DNA of 64,000 bases from Trichaptum fuscoviolaceum (Eukaryota; Basidiomycota; Agaricomycetes; Hymenochaetales; Trichaptaceae), in NCBI GenBank assembly GCA_910574455.1, contig CAJSYZ010000008.1, forward strand, positions 3,164,707 through 3,228,706, given 5' to 3'. Shown here piece after piece: positions 1-11,522 of this stretch; the stretch's first letter is position 1, and each line of letters opens with the position of its first letter. Position numbers and translations under genes: made by a program. The notes below the pieces were generated by a model. The model worked only from the letters and a program-made list of their open reading frames with translations, was not told the origin of the DNA and ran no database searches.

Positions 1-915
1 ACAGGTGCGTGACGTCGATCATCGTGGACAACGTGTCGATCCGCACGTCGATCGTTTGATAGGGGTCGACGGATATTGAGATGCAGTGTCAGAGGAAATA
101 ATTGGGAATAATAAAGATCAGGACATGGAAGCACAGGGAAAGACTGGCAAGCACGTACGAGGTATTGGACAATGTCGAGGTGGCCATCGCGTGCCGCGTC
201 TGCATAAATGCGTTTGTTAGTACTTTCAGCAATTACAATTTTGCTAAGCACATACACATGATAGGCGTTGCCCGATGCACGTCTAACCCATCCACAAGGA
301 CTGCTCCATCATTGTCTCCGTCGACTTTCTCGCTTCCCGGAACCCCCTCTCCGACACCTGCAAGTCCACCCTCGTATAACACCTTCACGAAATCCAAGCG
401 CGCGAGATACGCGGCCATGCCGAGTGGGGTCAGCCCGCCGAGTGCACCCAGCGCTGCATTTAGGGTGTACAACGAGAACTTGCCCCGCGTTCTGAGATAG
501 CGTAAAATTCGCAACCGAAAGTGCATGCTTGCAGAAAGCGCTCGAGACACGTCTTCGTTGGAGAGGTCCGTGTCCTTGAACCTGGACAGGCAATGGCGAA
601 AAGTATTAAGCAAACACAAGGATATGGATAACAGATCAGAGGTACGCACGACGTTGCCCCTAGCACCAAATACGCTATGACTGACCGTCCCTCCTCGTCC
701 TCTCCATTCACGTCCACCCCACTTGAGATGCGTTGCCGCACTACAGTCTCATCTCCACTCTCAAGGGCGTCAAACACTTGTCCCAGTGGCGATTTTTTTT
801 CTTCAAGCTGATGCCAATCTGACCGCTCAAGCGCTGAGCTCTGGCTAGCGCACGAGTTCGATCGTGACCGCGAGTACGAGAAGATGGACTGAGCCGAGTC
901 CACAGCTGCCTCCAT
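1..915 (-). CDS. Ankyrin-repeat protein (3' part outside window)
   Basis: Start ATG at 915. Exon 1 is 915-650 (Ser-rich N-terminus, then an ankyrin-like helix pair containing LGQVFDALESGDE and GVDVNGEDEEGRS). Exon 2 is 581-256 (LGGLTPLGMAAYLARLDFVKVL, a clear ankyrin repeat). Exon 3 begins at 199 and, joined through a GTATGT donor, gives another repeat (TPIMYAARDGHLDIVQYLV). All three joins keep frame. After about position 150 the frame becomes uncertain: a second reading frame looks protein-like up to the window edge, but no good acceptor is visible, so the C-terminus is unresolved. Ankyrin repeats mediate protein-protein binding; no catalytic domain is visible, so the biological role is unknown. 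The gene is the leftmost in the window and runs off the edge. Confidence 0.7.
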
Positions 916-3900
916 TGTTTCGTTCGTAATATGAATGGGCCAGACAATGGCGAAGGCCGATCCGGACAATGGCGTAGTAGAGGAGCAACGTGCGGGATGG
1001 GACAAACGAGTAAAGAGGAAAGAGGTTCAATGGGTAAAAAAGTTGGTGTCCACAATTGATATGTCGTATAAGACGTAAAAGCCAGACGTGCTACTATCAA
1101 GAGAGTGAAGTATATCGGAGTCTATGGCAGAAAAAGTGATGGAACGCGTGCGAGACGAATGAATGTAAAGCACGGACGGCAAAGACGAAGAGCACAAGCT
1201 GCACTGCAGATCTGCTAGAGGGGAAAAGAGCTGCCAGTGATCGGTACTAAATGTAGGGACGTGTTTGGGCTAGCGCCTCGCGTCTTCAAGTCGGCGGTAC
1301 TCGACCAGTGCGTGTTCTGTGCGACGGTGAGGGAGGCGTATACGGAGGCGAACAAGAGAAACGTGAAGCGTACGCTCTGTAAGTAAGGTGAAAAGACTGT
1401 AACGGCTTTCTCTCACTTTGTGTCCGAGTCCCTCGGCTAGGCGATACAATTGTATGCGTTATGTTTGTGCCTACGCGTAACCGACGTCGAATATTTCTTG
1501 GACGCGCAAACAACGCTTGCTTTTGTTTTCAATGGGGGCGTACGTTACAGGCGGCGCTTGATGATCACAGTCCGCCGCTATAACACAGATCGTCCTTCCT
1601 CTCGTCCTTGATCAGTCCCACTCTTCTTATGTTCCTCCACTTCCTGTACACCCGGCACGCGCCTTCGCAGTGACAGACTGATGCGCGCGTGTATTTCTGA
1701 TTGCTGCAGTAAGCGGGGTAGAGCTTCTAGCTCCGGCTCGTACTTTGAGTGGGCGAAAAAGAGCAGAACGGCAGTGAGAACGGCCTCCGTTGTCCTTCCG
1801 TCCGTTCAATCGCGTCTTTATGAAGAAATCCTAGAAGACGCGCTGATGACCGTAGCTCCACCTCCCGGACTCGTCTCTGCTGATCTTTGCGATGAGCCAG
1901 GCCGTAGGTGAACGCGTAGATATATTCGCGAAGCCGCCAAGCTGAGAACGTCGAGCAGCACGTCGCCAGAGGTCGACCAGTAGGGGGACGATGATCACTG
2001 CACTCGACAGCTTTTCTTGCCAGAGGATGCGGGGCTCGGGAGCGGTAGTGTTGAATTAGAGTATTTCGCGAATGCTCTCAGGAAATATAACCGTGTCCTC
2101 CCTTTCGAATACAAACGTCCAGCCACGAGCCATGCGTTTTTCTCTGATCCTTCGCAGACCTGACCGTGAGCATCCACCCCACTTGCTCTCCCGCTTTCCA
2201 CAGCCAAGGCTGCGGCATAGGCTTTAGATTGGCAATCGGCGAAGACTTCTTTCGAACGATCTTTCGGCACTCGCAGCGCCGACTTTCGGTTCATGAAGGG
2301 ATGCTTGGAGGGAAATCCTGAGAGACGCTCTGGACACGAGGCACACTGTATAACCGAGGGCGACCAGAAATATAGATCAGCCAAAACGGCCTTCCGCAGC
2401 CCTGGATTAAAATCGCAATTTAATTCTCTTCCAGAGCTCCCGCCAACACATATGCACATACTTGTATATATGCCAGCACCGGCCGAGCTTCAGGAAACCA
2501 AAAACTTCAGAAGAAAGATATGCATACAAATAGTAAGCCGAAGATGACGGTTATGTTTAAGGACGAAAATGGGAATAATTTGGCAGGTCTGTTTTCGTGA
2601 CAGTTGCGGCCCGCCCGATAGGGTAATTTGGTGTACATATGTAGTACGCCCTTCTCTTCCATTCTCCATCCTCCTCGTTTTATTTCTTTCCCTTGTGATC
2701 TCTCTTATTTGAGCCTGGCCTTTAACCTACTCTAAGAGGTCTTCCCTAGCCAGCTTGATTGCTATAAACTCTGAAGTCAGAGAGAAATTTATTGTTTATT
2801 TCCGCCGTCTTCTTCCGCTTCAAACAGCCTCCGTGAACCACGTTTCGTGCGCCTCATTGCGCATGAGGATATCCATAATCACTATTAGTAGTACTTCATG
2901 ATGAAATATGAGCCAGATCCGACAGTCAAGATGCTGTGAGCTTCCATGCATATATCTCGACTTGACAGTGGCACTAGAGTTGTCGGAGCTGTGCTCACTG
3001 CTAATCAGCATCGCGATTCGCAGAATTCCAACTCAAGAATGACTAATAAAATCACTTGAATTGCTCCAACGCAAGAAACCACACAGTATATTCTCTTTGA
3101 TTTCGATAAAGCTGCGTCACATAGTACTCTGTCACCGGGACTGCGACGAAGCCAGAATCAAACGCCCCATTCAATAGATTCGGCTGGTAACAAGCTCTTA
3201 ATTGAAGCTTTTTTGTATAGAACTCTCAGGCCTTTCGCACAAATATATCTAACTGCGATACGAGAATCTACTTTCCGAGGATATACGAGGAGCCCAGATT
3301 CAGACAAATTTTGTTCAACGACGCCTGGTGTATGTTAGTGTAGCGCACGGATGCTATCGAAATTCGAATGTGAAGTCTCGTATTTTCCTCTTCTCGTGCC
3401 CCACGACGCCGACATCGTCGGGACGGAATATATCAATAATACTTAAGGGCGTGTCTCTGCAGAATGGAGACAGATTGACCCCGAAGATTAATTGGCTGTC
3501 TCTCTCGGCTCGGTGCCTGATATCCGTTAGACCGAGGCTACCCGTCCATCCATCCTTATGAAGGTGGACAGCAAGGACGTCCTCCGTGCTATTACACGTA
3601 CTTACCACTGCTTATAACTAATATCAAGACACCTCGAGGCTCCGATCATTTCAACAAACATTTATGACAGGAAAATCCTGTCAAGCTTATACCTCGTGTT
3701 CGCTGGAACCAATATTACTGATTTATATTCATGCATGAAAACCCGACATTCGGTACATTTCGCCAAGAACAATTAAAGAAGCCAAGAGGGGATGATAATA
3801 CTTTAGAAAGCGTTTAAAGAATTTATGAATAGCTTTGATCAGTGGTTATAAATGTTCTTTTGTTTTCAGTTCGTTGAGTGATATGATATGCCAGTAAATA

Positions 3901-4456
3901 TGCAAAGCGGATAGGAAAGTTATAAATTCGAGTAAAATAGAAGAGAAAGGAAAAAAGGGACATCCATTAGTCCTTAACAACGATGGCGGTATCCACGGGA
4001 AGACTTCGCAGGTTGTGTAGCAAACGCAGTGGTGGTGAAATCTTCACGGTACATTCGGGCAATACGGTGGCACTTCAGATGATCGAGTCATCTTGAAAAC
4101 TAGTTGCCTGTCCAAAATTAATCCGCATCGAGGGTCGTCGTAATTATCGCTCTTCCGTCGAGAGCGCTGATTTGATTATCACAAAAAAGCCTCTCTGCCC
4201 AATGTGGCCTATTACGTAAACAAGAGAAGCGTGATCAGCAAAAAGTTTTCCTTCAAGGAGAGCACGTGTGGGGAAAAGGGTAAATGGATCATGTACGGGA
4301 ATGGCAACAAGTTGCGGAAGGTAAGGAGTAGAAAGAGTAGATTCAACGTGTCAAACTACAGGAACACGATGCGCCGAAGCAATAAAAGTAGATGTGCTTG
4401 GGCCTTCGACACCGCTGGTGTGCCTACGACGTCATTGACGAGTAGCAAAGCCGTCA
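916..4456. other. Gene-poor stretch
   Basis: About 3.5 kb between the ankyrin gene and MEX67. Open frames here (for example the 154-codon one at 1995-2459, minus) have no recognisable domain, no conserved-looking spliced continuation and unremarkable composition. I see no tRNA, repeat or transposon signature. It probably holds promoter and UTR sequence of the ankyrin gene on its left side; the rest is AT-richer spacer. Confidence 0.4.
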
Positions 4457-7318
4457 CTACAGCTACCAAGAGCGGAAAGAGTAACGAGGGGCCCGCGGAA
4501 GAAATGAACGCATTGATAGAGTAGCAAAAGAAAGCGTACCTTAACTGCATCGAAGTTCGCGACAGCCTTTTCCAGATCCCAGCCGTTGCCTTCAAGACAA
4601 TCTACTGAAAACTTCACGTTGAGGCCCGTCCGCTGGCAGATCGCAATCACGAGACTACGCTGGGGTTCAGGCTGGTTATACGATATCCGTGGCACAGTCG
4701 CAACGAAGCCAATCGATAAGCGAGAACGGATTTTGCACAAGAGATCCGACGAGATGTTGTATCGAGAAGGAGCACCGGATCCAAACAACAATCGTCAGCC
4801 CATCGTAAAGAAAGGCGGATCCGATTAAGATGTCGAGTAGGCAAGGACGCATGATCGCAGAAGGGCCGCGATTTGCAGGTTAAAGAGCGGATTGCATAAG
4901 AAGGCGAATAGCAATGCAATCAGCGTCGGATCACAGAATGGGCGGAAAAAGACGAGTGAAAAAATAATAATCAGTAATCGTTCCTTCACGTGGATCATAA
5001 TTAAAAAGCAAAATTGCCCGAAAGACGAGATTGCCAAACGGGAGAGAATCAAGTGACCGAGCAAGAGTAACAATGACGTACAATCGCGTTCAAAAGACCT
5101 TGCACTTCTGGAGAGAGAAGTGTTGGTGGGAGTTGAGGTTGCTGAGGTTGCGGCGGTGTTGCTTGCTCCTGCTTCCCTTCTCCTTGAACTTTCATGGGAC
5201 CCGGTTTCCATGCCTCGGGACTTGAGTAGGCGCGAACCATGAGTTGGTCGGATAAGATCGTGACATCCCATTTGTTAAGTGCCGCCCTGGAGGTACGAAC
5301 AAAGTGAGTATCGCGATGGTCCAGAAGCTGAAGACATGAAGTCGATTACCTTGAGCCTGGTGTAGACGGTACGAGTATAAATGTTCGGTCGAATGAGCGA
5401 ACACCTTCAGACGGGACTAACAGAAGGTCGATCAGACTGCGCTTCTCTTTGATTATTATGAATACGTACCTTCCGCAAACTCCCCGTGGACGACCAAGAA
5501 AAGCATCATCTGTGCTCCGGCGCCGACTGGCCAAGCGTCAATACAGAACTTATCTGCGGCGCCCGCAACATCATGCACGGTGTGCGGCAACTCCTCCATC
5601 GCCCGCACAATCTCCTCCGGGCCAAAATGTAAACTCTTCACCATTCGGTCCAGACCACCGCCCATACGACTTAGATTGCGAGATCCTCCTGAGGCGTTAT
5701 TCAGCCAGCCAGGCCACTCGAGTTTACGCTGATTTGGCATTTCTTTCGATGTGTGAAAGCCCTGAAGGCGTGCGCGTGGCGGAATTAAGGTGACAGCAGA
5801 ATAAGAAAAGGTTGCGTTTGGCGCGTAGACATCTGCCAAACCAGAGCGCTGAGAGTCGAAGAGGGGGAAGAAGCTGAAACGGAATTACTCAAGATCCGTA
5901 AGTCAATAAACAATAAGGCTCCTCTTACCGAGTGAGGAAGTTGCTTATGATATTTCCATCGACACCGGTGATGAACGAAGGGCCCATAGGTAATGGGAAA
6001 GACGTAGATGAAGGAAGATGGGGGTCTGATCTTGATGAAGAGGCAACAGGGACGTCGAAAGAGATCTTCGTGATAGCAACTTGATCAAGGACTTCGAGGG
6101 TAGGGAATCTTCTTGTCATTTCACTATTGCAACATAATCAATAATGCGTTCAGAGAGAGTTTCGGAGAATTGAACCAACCTTTGGTAATTATCCCCACGA
6201 TTGTTCTTCAGTTCAAAGTCTCGCAAAGGGTTATCAATCATGATGAGCTCCCGCAGATTCTGCAATTTTTGCTTCCGTCCCGAAAGGAAATCCAAGTCCC
6301 TCCACTGCTTTAAGCCGTTGCCCTGGAGTGACAAGTTCCTCAGCTTCGGAAGGTAGTGGGATAAACTGTTGAGCATCATTCCAGAAGTGAAGTTGTTATG
6401 TGCGAGTGAGATAGTCTCAACCTGTACACACAGTTAAACTTCGCGGTAAAGTTGGGATATGTGGAAAACGCACCGGTGGCTTAAGCTGAGAAGCCAACTT
6501 GAATATCACCGCCATCTCACGAGGTGAAGAGCCCGGGACGCCTGGGGGGTTGATATTGTTCTTCTTGAGCACTGCATCATCGGCCATACGCTGTACACAG
6601 GTTGTCAAAACATAATAAGCACGGAACCATATCGACTCACTTCGAGATTAAGAAACTTCGCCTCCGGGTTGTATCGCATCTGTACAAACACTCGCCACAC
6701 TTCCAGCGGATTTACTCGCGGCTCGTTCGCAGCAGCTTTCCGCATCCGCAAGTTGGCAGGCTTGATTGCCGCACCACGGACGGCCAGTGGATTCGAGAGA
6801 TTTGTCGCTATCCTATTCGCAAGCTACAATTCGTCCCATCCGATGAACCACGTCCAATAGCACAGTGCATCACCAATCAACATCCAAGACACAGCACACA
6901 ATCAAACAGCAGCAGACGAAGCATCAGCCGAGTGAGCAGATGGAAGGAGTCACGAGAGAGCAATCAAGGAAATACATCGTAAGCGTTGTGTTCTAACTAA
7001 GAGCGGATGAAAAGGAAAAGAGAATACAGCACCCCGTGATGCGGTAGCGGTAGTGTGAGCATCCCAAGACAAGGAGGTGCGATTTACCATTTTCTGCTGT
7101 ATGTCCGCAGCGCCCGATGACTTGTATATGTCGACTGTGCGTTGTCTGTGGCCCGACTTCTTCTGAGCCTTCTGTAAGCCCTTGCGAGCAGGCTTTGTTG
7201 AGAGATCGCGCATGCGTGCATCTTGATCACCACTGCTGGAGCCAGGTTTGCCAGGCAGAAGACCCGCCCCTTTGAGAGCGCTACCCAACACACCGCGTGC
7301 AGCCGTCGAGGTCGCCAT
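4457..7318 (-). CDS. MEX67: mRNA export factor Mex67 (NXF family)
   Basis: Principal mRNA export receptor; with its partner Mtr2 it carries mRNPs through nuclear pores. Exons with matching phases: 7318-7088, 6823-6641, 6590-6474, 6421-6180, 6123-5929, 5873-5470, 5416-5350, 5286-5082, 4671-4540, then a short uncertain terminal exon near 4460. The product is about 592 residues, close to yeast Mex67. In order: basic N-terminus; RNA-binding-like segment ([24 protein letters not shown]); leucine-rich repeats ([43 protein letters not shown]); NTF2-like domain ([28 protein letters not shown]); Gln/Pro linker; C-terminal UBA-like TAP domain ([20 protein letters not shown]) that binds FG nucleoporins. 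The intron before the UBA exon is 410 nt, unusually long for this genome. The stop codon position is inferred and could be up to about 80 nt different. Confidence 0.92.
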
Positions 7319-7605
7319 TATGCTTTCGCTCGAACAATGGGGTTAAGCTCGACTGAAGTTGGCGCTTCGGAATGAAGGATGATTGAGATAAGTAGAGTGG
7401 ATGTTGAGAGTAGAATGTTGAGTAGCAGCAGACGGTGTTGAAGAGACCGACGATGGTGGACGTCGGTAGATGAATGAAGACAAAGTGGCTGTGCTGCGTC
7501 AGTGTTGTCTTGAACCGCTGGTAGCGATGTCTGACTCAGCTGACTCAGCCTATTTCTTGTCTCGGAACCGTGAGTACTTTTCCAACTCACAATTGTTCCT
7601 TGCAA

Positions 7606-8700
7606 CCATGACTCTGCCAGTGACTCGTCGGAAATGTCTCAGATAAAAACTATAGTACATCATAGTTAATACAAGTTCATTATATTCGGTAATCGTATTC
7701 ATGGAAGAATTCCGTGTAATGCTTGCAGAAACACAAGTCTACTATCGGTACAGCATATGGAGCGACCTCATGCCGCGGCACTGGCAGCCGGATCGCTGCT
7801 CGCCGTCAAGTAAGCAAATATAATTACTGAGACAGCAGAGCTTAGGCATCACGAAAGTCGCATATTACTTGCAGTGGCATTGTAGTAGCCTTGTAAAGCC
7901 TATATTGAATGTAATGGCCTGCCATACTGGGGGACAGATTAACATGCTGCGTCCCCTGTTTACCCACGCTTGAAATATGGCGGCATCATTGCAAGGTCGC
8001 GCCATATGGCGGAGTTTCAACATATGGCAATACACGGTAACGTGAGGCAAGATTGTGCCGTCCGCACATATTGTACGACGGCGACATATTTCATGAGCTT
8101 ACATGACAATGCCATATGGTAGAACAGTGTCATATGATGACAAGCAGTTAGTGGCTGTGAGTTCCTCACAGCAGAGCCCGCTACCCAGGGAAGGGTGCAA
8201 AGGAACTGTTATCTAGTTGCGCCTTGTCAATGGAGTGACTGCAGGCAAAGGTGGGAGGGGTGACTCAGTTGACCATTGGTAGTATGCATTTTCTGGAGTG
8301 AAGAAGTGGGCCATTACACACCCGTCCGAGGTGCACCAGATTGGCAGAAAATGCAGTAAGGGCCTGTTGCGCCACCACTGGCATCACGGTCCTATCACTG
8401 ACCACTCCGGTGCTCTTCTCCTGCCTTTCCATTTACCATGCAGGTCCTCCCTTCCCTTCACACCATGACCTGATGATAGCGATACATACAACATGTAAAT
8501 TATCAAGTAGAGCTATAGGGTGCACAACAATGCTGAAAAGTGAAGTAGAGGGGTGATGCTTGTCCATGTACATCAAATTAGTCACACCATTACCACGAAT
8601 TTTGCAACAGATTCTCGCCGCAGCACTCGACAAGTGTCATCACCCTTCGTCCATCTCGTCCCCACCCACCTTCCCCGCTGTATCTTTGTCCGGGGCTAAC
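7606..8700. other. Intergenic region rich in CATATG/CCATATGG words
   Basis: No supportable gene. Between about 7,750 and 8,140 the palindromic word CATATG and its extension CCATATGG recur many times (for example near 7758, 7998, 8018, 8110, 8132), often next to GCCAT or TGGCA. Similar word usage appears near 11,280-11,400 and 21,440-21,600. This may be remnants of a dispersed short element; I could not define its ends. Confidence 0.35.
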
Positions 8701-8789
8701 AGGTGCTAAATCTTGCTCAGGCTCTTGAACAACATGTCGCACGCAATGGCCAACATCTGTGCAGCCTTCATCTCGTCACCTGCCAGCCT

Positions 8790-10344
8790 ATAGACACGTG
8801 CGAGCCGGAAAACAGCAGGAGGATGGAGTAGCAATCATGAGGAACATCGCCATCGTGGACCTCGAGCATCTGCGAGGATCTGGAAGATGTAAGGAATGAA
8901 TTCTGCATAGATGATGGGTCAGTTGCTGTGAGTTCCTGAAAGGGAGGCTTCTCACGATCGATGTCCTGCTGTAGAATGATTGTAGATGGGTCAAACAGAG
9001 CCTGTTTGAATGTTGCCAGTGTTTGACGCGATGATTAAACCGTAAACCCTGTATAAGTCAATGATCAGGACATGTTGTCTTTTTCGATTTGAAGATTCCT
9101 CACCTTATTAAAGCAGAGATACTCTCGAAGATATATTGATCGAAGTTTGGATTGTTTGGGTTCTTGTAGATCGCAGCAAGGATAGCGACGAGACGGTGTA
9201 ACAGTCGTTCATGTTCTGAGGCTATCGCCGACCTCGCAGTCAGAATAACACGCATGACACCTAGGAGTGGCACAGATACGATTAAGGAGAATCTATTCTC
9301 GGGATAATTGTGAGCTTACATTTCATTAGATGGTTGTTTTCTGCATTTTTTTCCGGCGTCCACCCACCTCAATCTTTGCGAGTAATGTGTTAATGATCTC
9401 AGGTGCAAGCTCTCGAATGTCTTCCTGGTTGAAGCTGCTGAAATCGTCAGAGGATATTCGCCTCAAGCAATCGCGTTACGCACAGGAAAGATGAGCCGCG
9501 CTTGATGAACAATATTGCTCAATGGTTGTCGCTGCATACGTATAGCAGACACAGTTCGTTGAGCGCAGATGACGAACGAGAAGAGGGAGGACGGAAAGGA
9601 GCTGCTCCTTTGTGAGCTGCATAGTTGATTAGCGCTCGTCTTGTGTGATTGAAAGATAGTCACGCACCTGATTTCGGAAGTACATAAAGCGAATCGCATC
9701 AACCTGGAAAATTGGATGCACGGAGTTTTCATCGGCCTGTAGGTCCTCGTATAAGTGCTGAGAAGAACTGGATGTCATCCACAAGAGCATTCATGCTTGT
9801 GACACCTTGCTATTGATCGCCAATGTTATTCACCATTCCTTCTGAATGAACTGCTTCACTCACCTGAGCGGTTGCACCAACCGTTGCCACCGCCGTGAGC
9901 AGATACACACTTTCATCCTTCCTCTTCCAGATCTCTTCATCTCCCTTCTTCCTGTTGTACTCCTCCAGTCCGTTGTCGATCAAATTCAAGACGACTTCGG
10001 ACGCCTCAGCCTCGAAACCTGAGGCAACGAGCGCACGGAGGACATCGGCTGCGGCTTGACGCCGCGTGGTGCTCTCCGCAGTCAGTCCGCCGATGGACAA
10101 AGAGGAGGCCGCGAAAGTAAGGTCGACTCGGACATACTCCAGAGGATCGTCCTCGAATTGCTCCACTTCGGGCTCTGCGGGTCGAGACAGTTTCACTAAA
10201 GATGGGCGTGATGAAAGAAAAGGTTTGCACACCTTGTAATGTCACATTGGGGACAACTACGCCTTTGATCAAAACATTGATCGCAAAACATTGATCGTCT
10301 CCCTCTCCGCGTTCAAAGATCGAATGGAAGGTGGTGTCGTGCAA
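8790..10344 (-). pseudogene. CSE1: CSE1 (exportin-2/CAS) internal fragment, decayed
   Basis: Cse1 recycles importin-alpha to the cytoplasm with Ran-GTP; intact proteins are about 960-980 residues of HEAT repeats. Here only a middle portion is recognisable, reading leftwards: VVVPNVTL, EQFEDDPLEYVRVDL, KDESVYLLTAVATVGATAQ, GVTSMNALVDDIQFF, DENSVHPIFQVDAIRF, TKEQLLSVLPL, TYAATTIEQILFIKRG, ENNHLMKC, VMRVILTARSAIASEHERLL, NPNNPNFDQYIFESISALI, ATFKQALFDPSTIILQQDID, FIPYIFQIL, MLEVHDGDVP. The original introns are still visible. Disabling changes: frame shifts near 9,757, near 9,375 and near 8,868, and an in-frame TAA just inside the exon starting near 9,050. A short tandem repeat (gatcaatgttttg) sits near 10,275. 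Both the N-terminal third and the C-terminal third of Cse1 are absent. It must be non-functional; a true CSE1 copy should exist elsewhere. Confidence 0.88.
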
Positions 10345-11522
10345 TCACCACTCGAGTCAAATGGTGCAAATAGTGACGAAGCAGAGAGCCTGAATGGCTA
10401 GAACGCGATGGGCGAAGTTTTAAGCGGAGCTGGAGTGGTTGGAGAGCTGTAAATGGCTGATGAGTTTATCGTTGCGAAGTTCCTTGGGAGTAATGCGAAG
10501 TGAGCAAAGAGAAACAGGAGAAACGGTAGCACACACAATGTCAGGTTACCCGGTCGCTAGCATCCCAACCAATGGCAAGTACTAGCGCATGGTAGCTGGT
10601 GATATCACTGACATATGGGGTTGTCCTTCGGACGACTTCTCGACGGACGAATAGAGATCTCCAATTGCGTCGTTTTTCGCAAAAGTACTTACTATCCTTT
10701 TTTTCTGGAATTCATCTTCGGTTACGTCGTAGCCAGGTGCGCTGTAGGAGAATTCCGGCTCTCCAGGTGGCACAGCGTACCCGACAAATATCTGCGTCTC
10801 GAGACTGGTGAATGCACGGTGTACCTCCATTAATCTTACTTGCTGAACGAAAGAATGTGTTGTCGGCGTCGGCCTGTTTACAGCCCATTAGGCGCCGCTC
10901 AAGCGTGCTTCGTGTCTGAGGTACTAAGCAAGACTATCGAAGCGCGAAGCGGAGGGAAATCATGATCATCGCTGCCGCTGTCATGAGTGAGGGAACGTCC
11001 TTGACTTTCTCTTCCGTGTCCGTAGAGTCATCCTTCTCCAGGTAAGGAGTGTGGCATGGTATGAAATGAGTGTACATAGTCCAACCGTAAGAACTGACTC
11101 TATAGAGTCAGTAATAACGAGGGTCAAGAAATACGTGAGAAGAACCTGCTTTTAAAGGTACTTTCGGTACCGAAAGTAAAAGTCACATGACATTTAAAGT
11201 TTTGGCAGAGAAAGTGGACAGTTGCATACGCCATAGGATACCCTGCTACCTTAAGGGTAGCGGGAATTTTGAGCTATATTGCGTAGGATTACAATATACT
11301 GTACATATTGCATCAAAGTGCCAGATGGTATAGCAGCGTCATATTTTGGTAACGAGGCATATGACCAGATCATACGATAGCGGTAACTCAAATATAGACA
11401 GCTCGGAAAAGCCCGTCATCACACCATAAATAGCACATTAGAAATCATTCTGTATTTGGTTCTATTGACACGTAAGCAACAAATTTTACTATTGGTCGTT
11501 TTGTCGAGCGCGCCCCCGCAAA
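10345..11522. other. Intergenic spacer
   Basis: No recognised gene. An 82-codon frame at 10582-10830 (minus) has no known domain. A perfect 16-bp palindrome (ctttcggtaccgaaag) lies near 11,161, and CATATG/CATATT-rich sequence at about 11,280-11,400 resembles the 7.8-8.1 kb spacer. Confidence 0.35.

Noticed and set aside
1995..2459. 154-codon minus-strand open frame
   Set aside because: No domain, no conserved splicing, composition not distinguishable from chance; surrounded by gene-poor DNA.
10582..10830. 82-codon minus-strand frame (starts with an ATG) next to the CSE1 relic
   Set aside because: It looks mildly protein-like, but I recognise no family and it does not join to CSE1 sequence in phase; not enough to call a gene.
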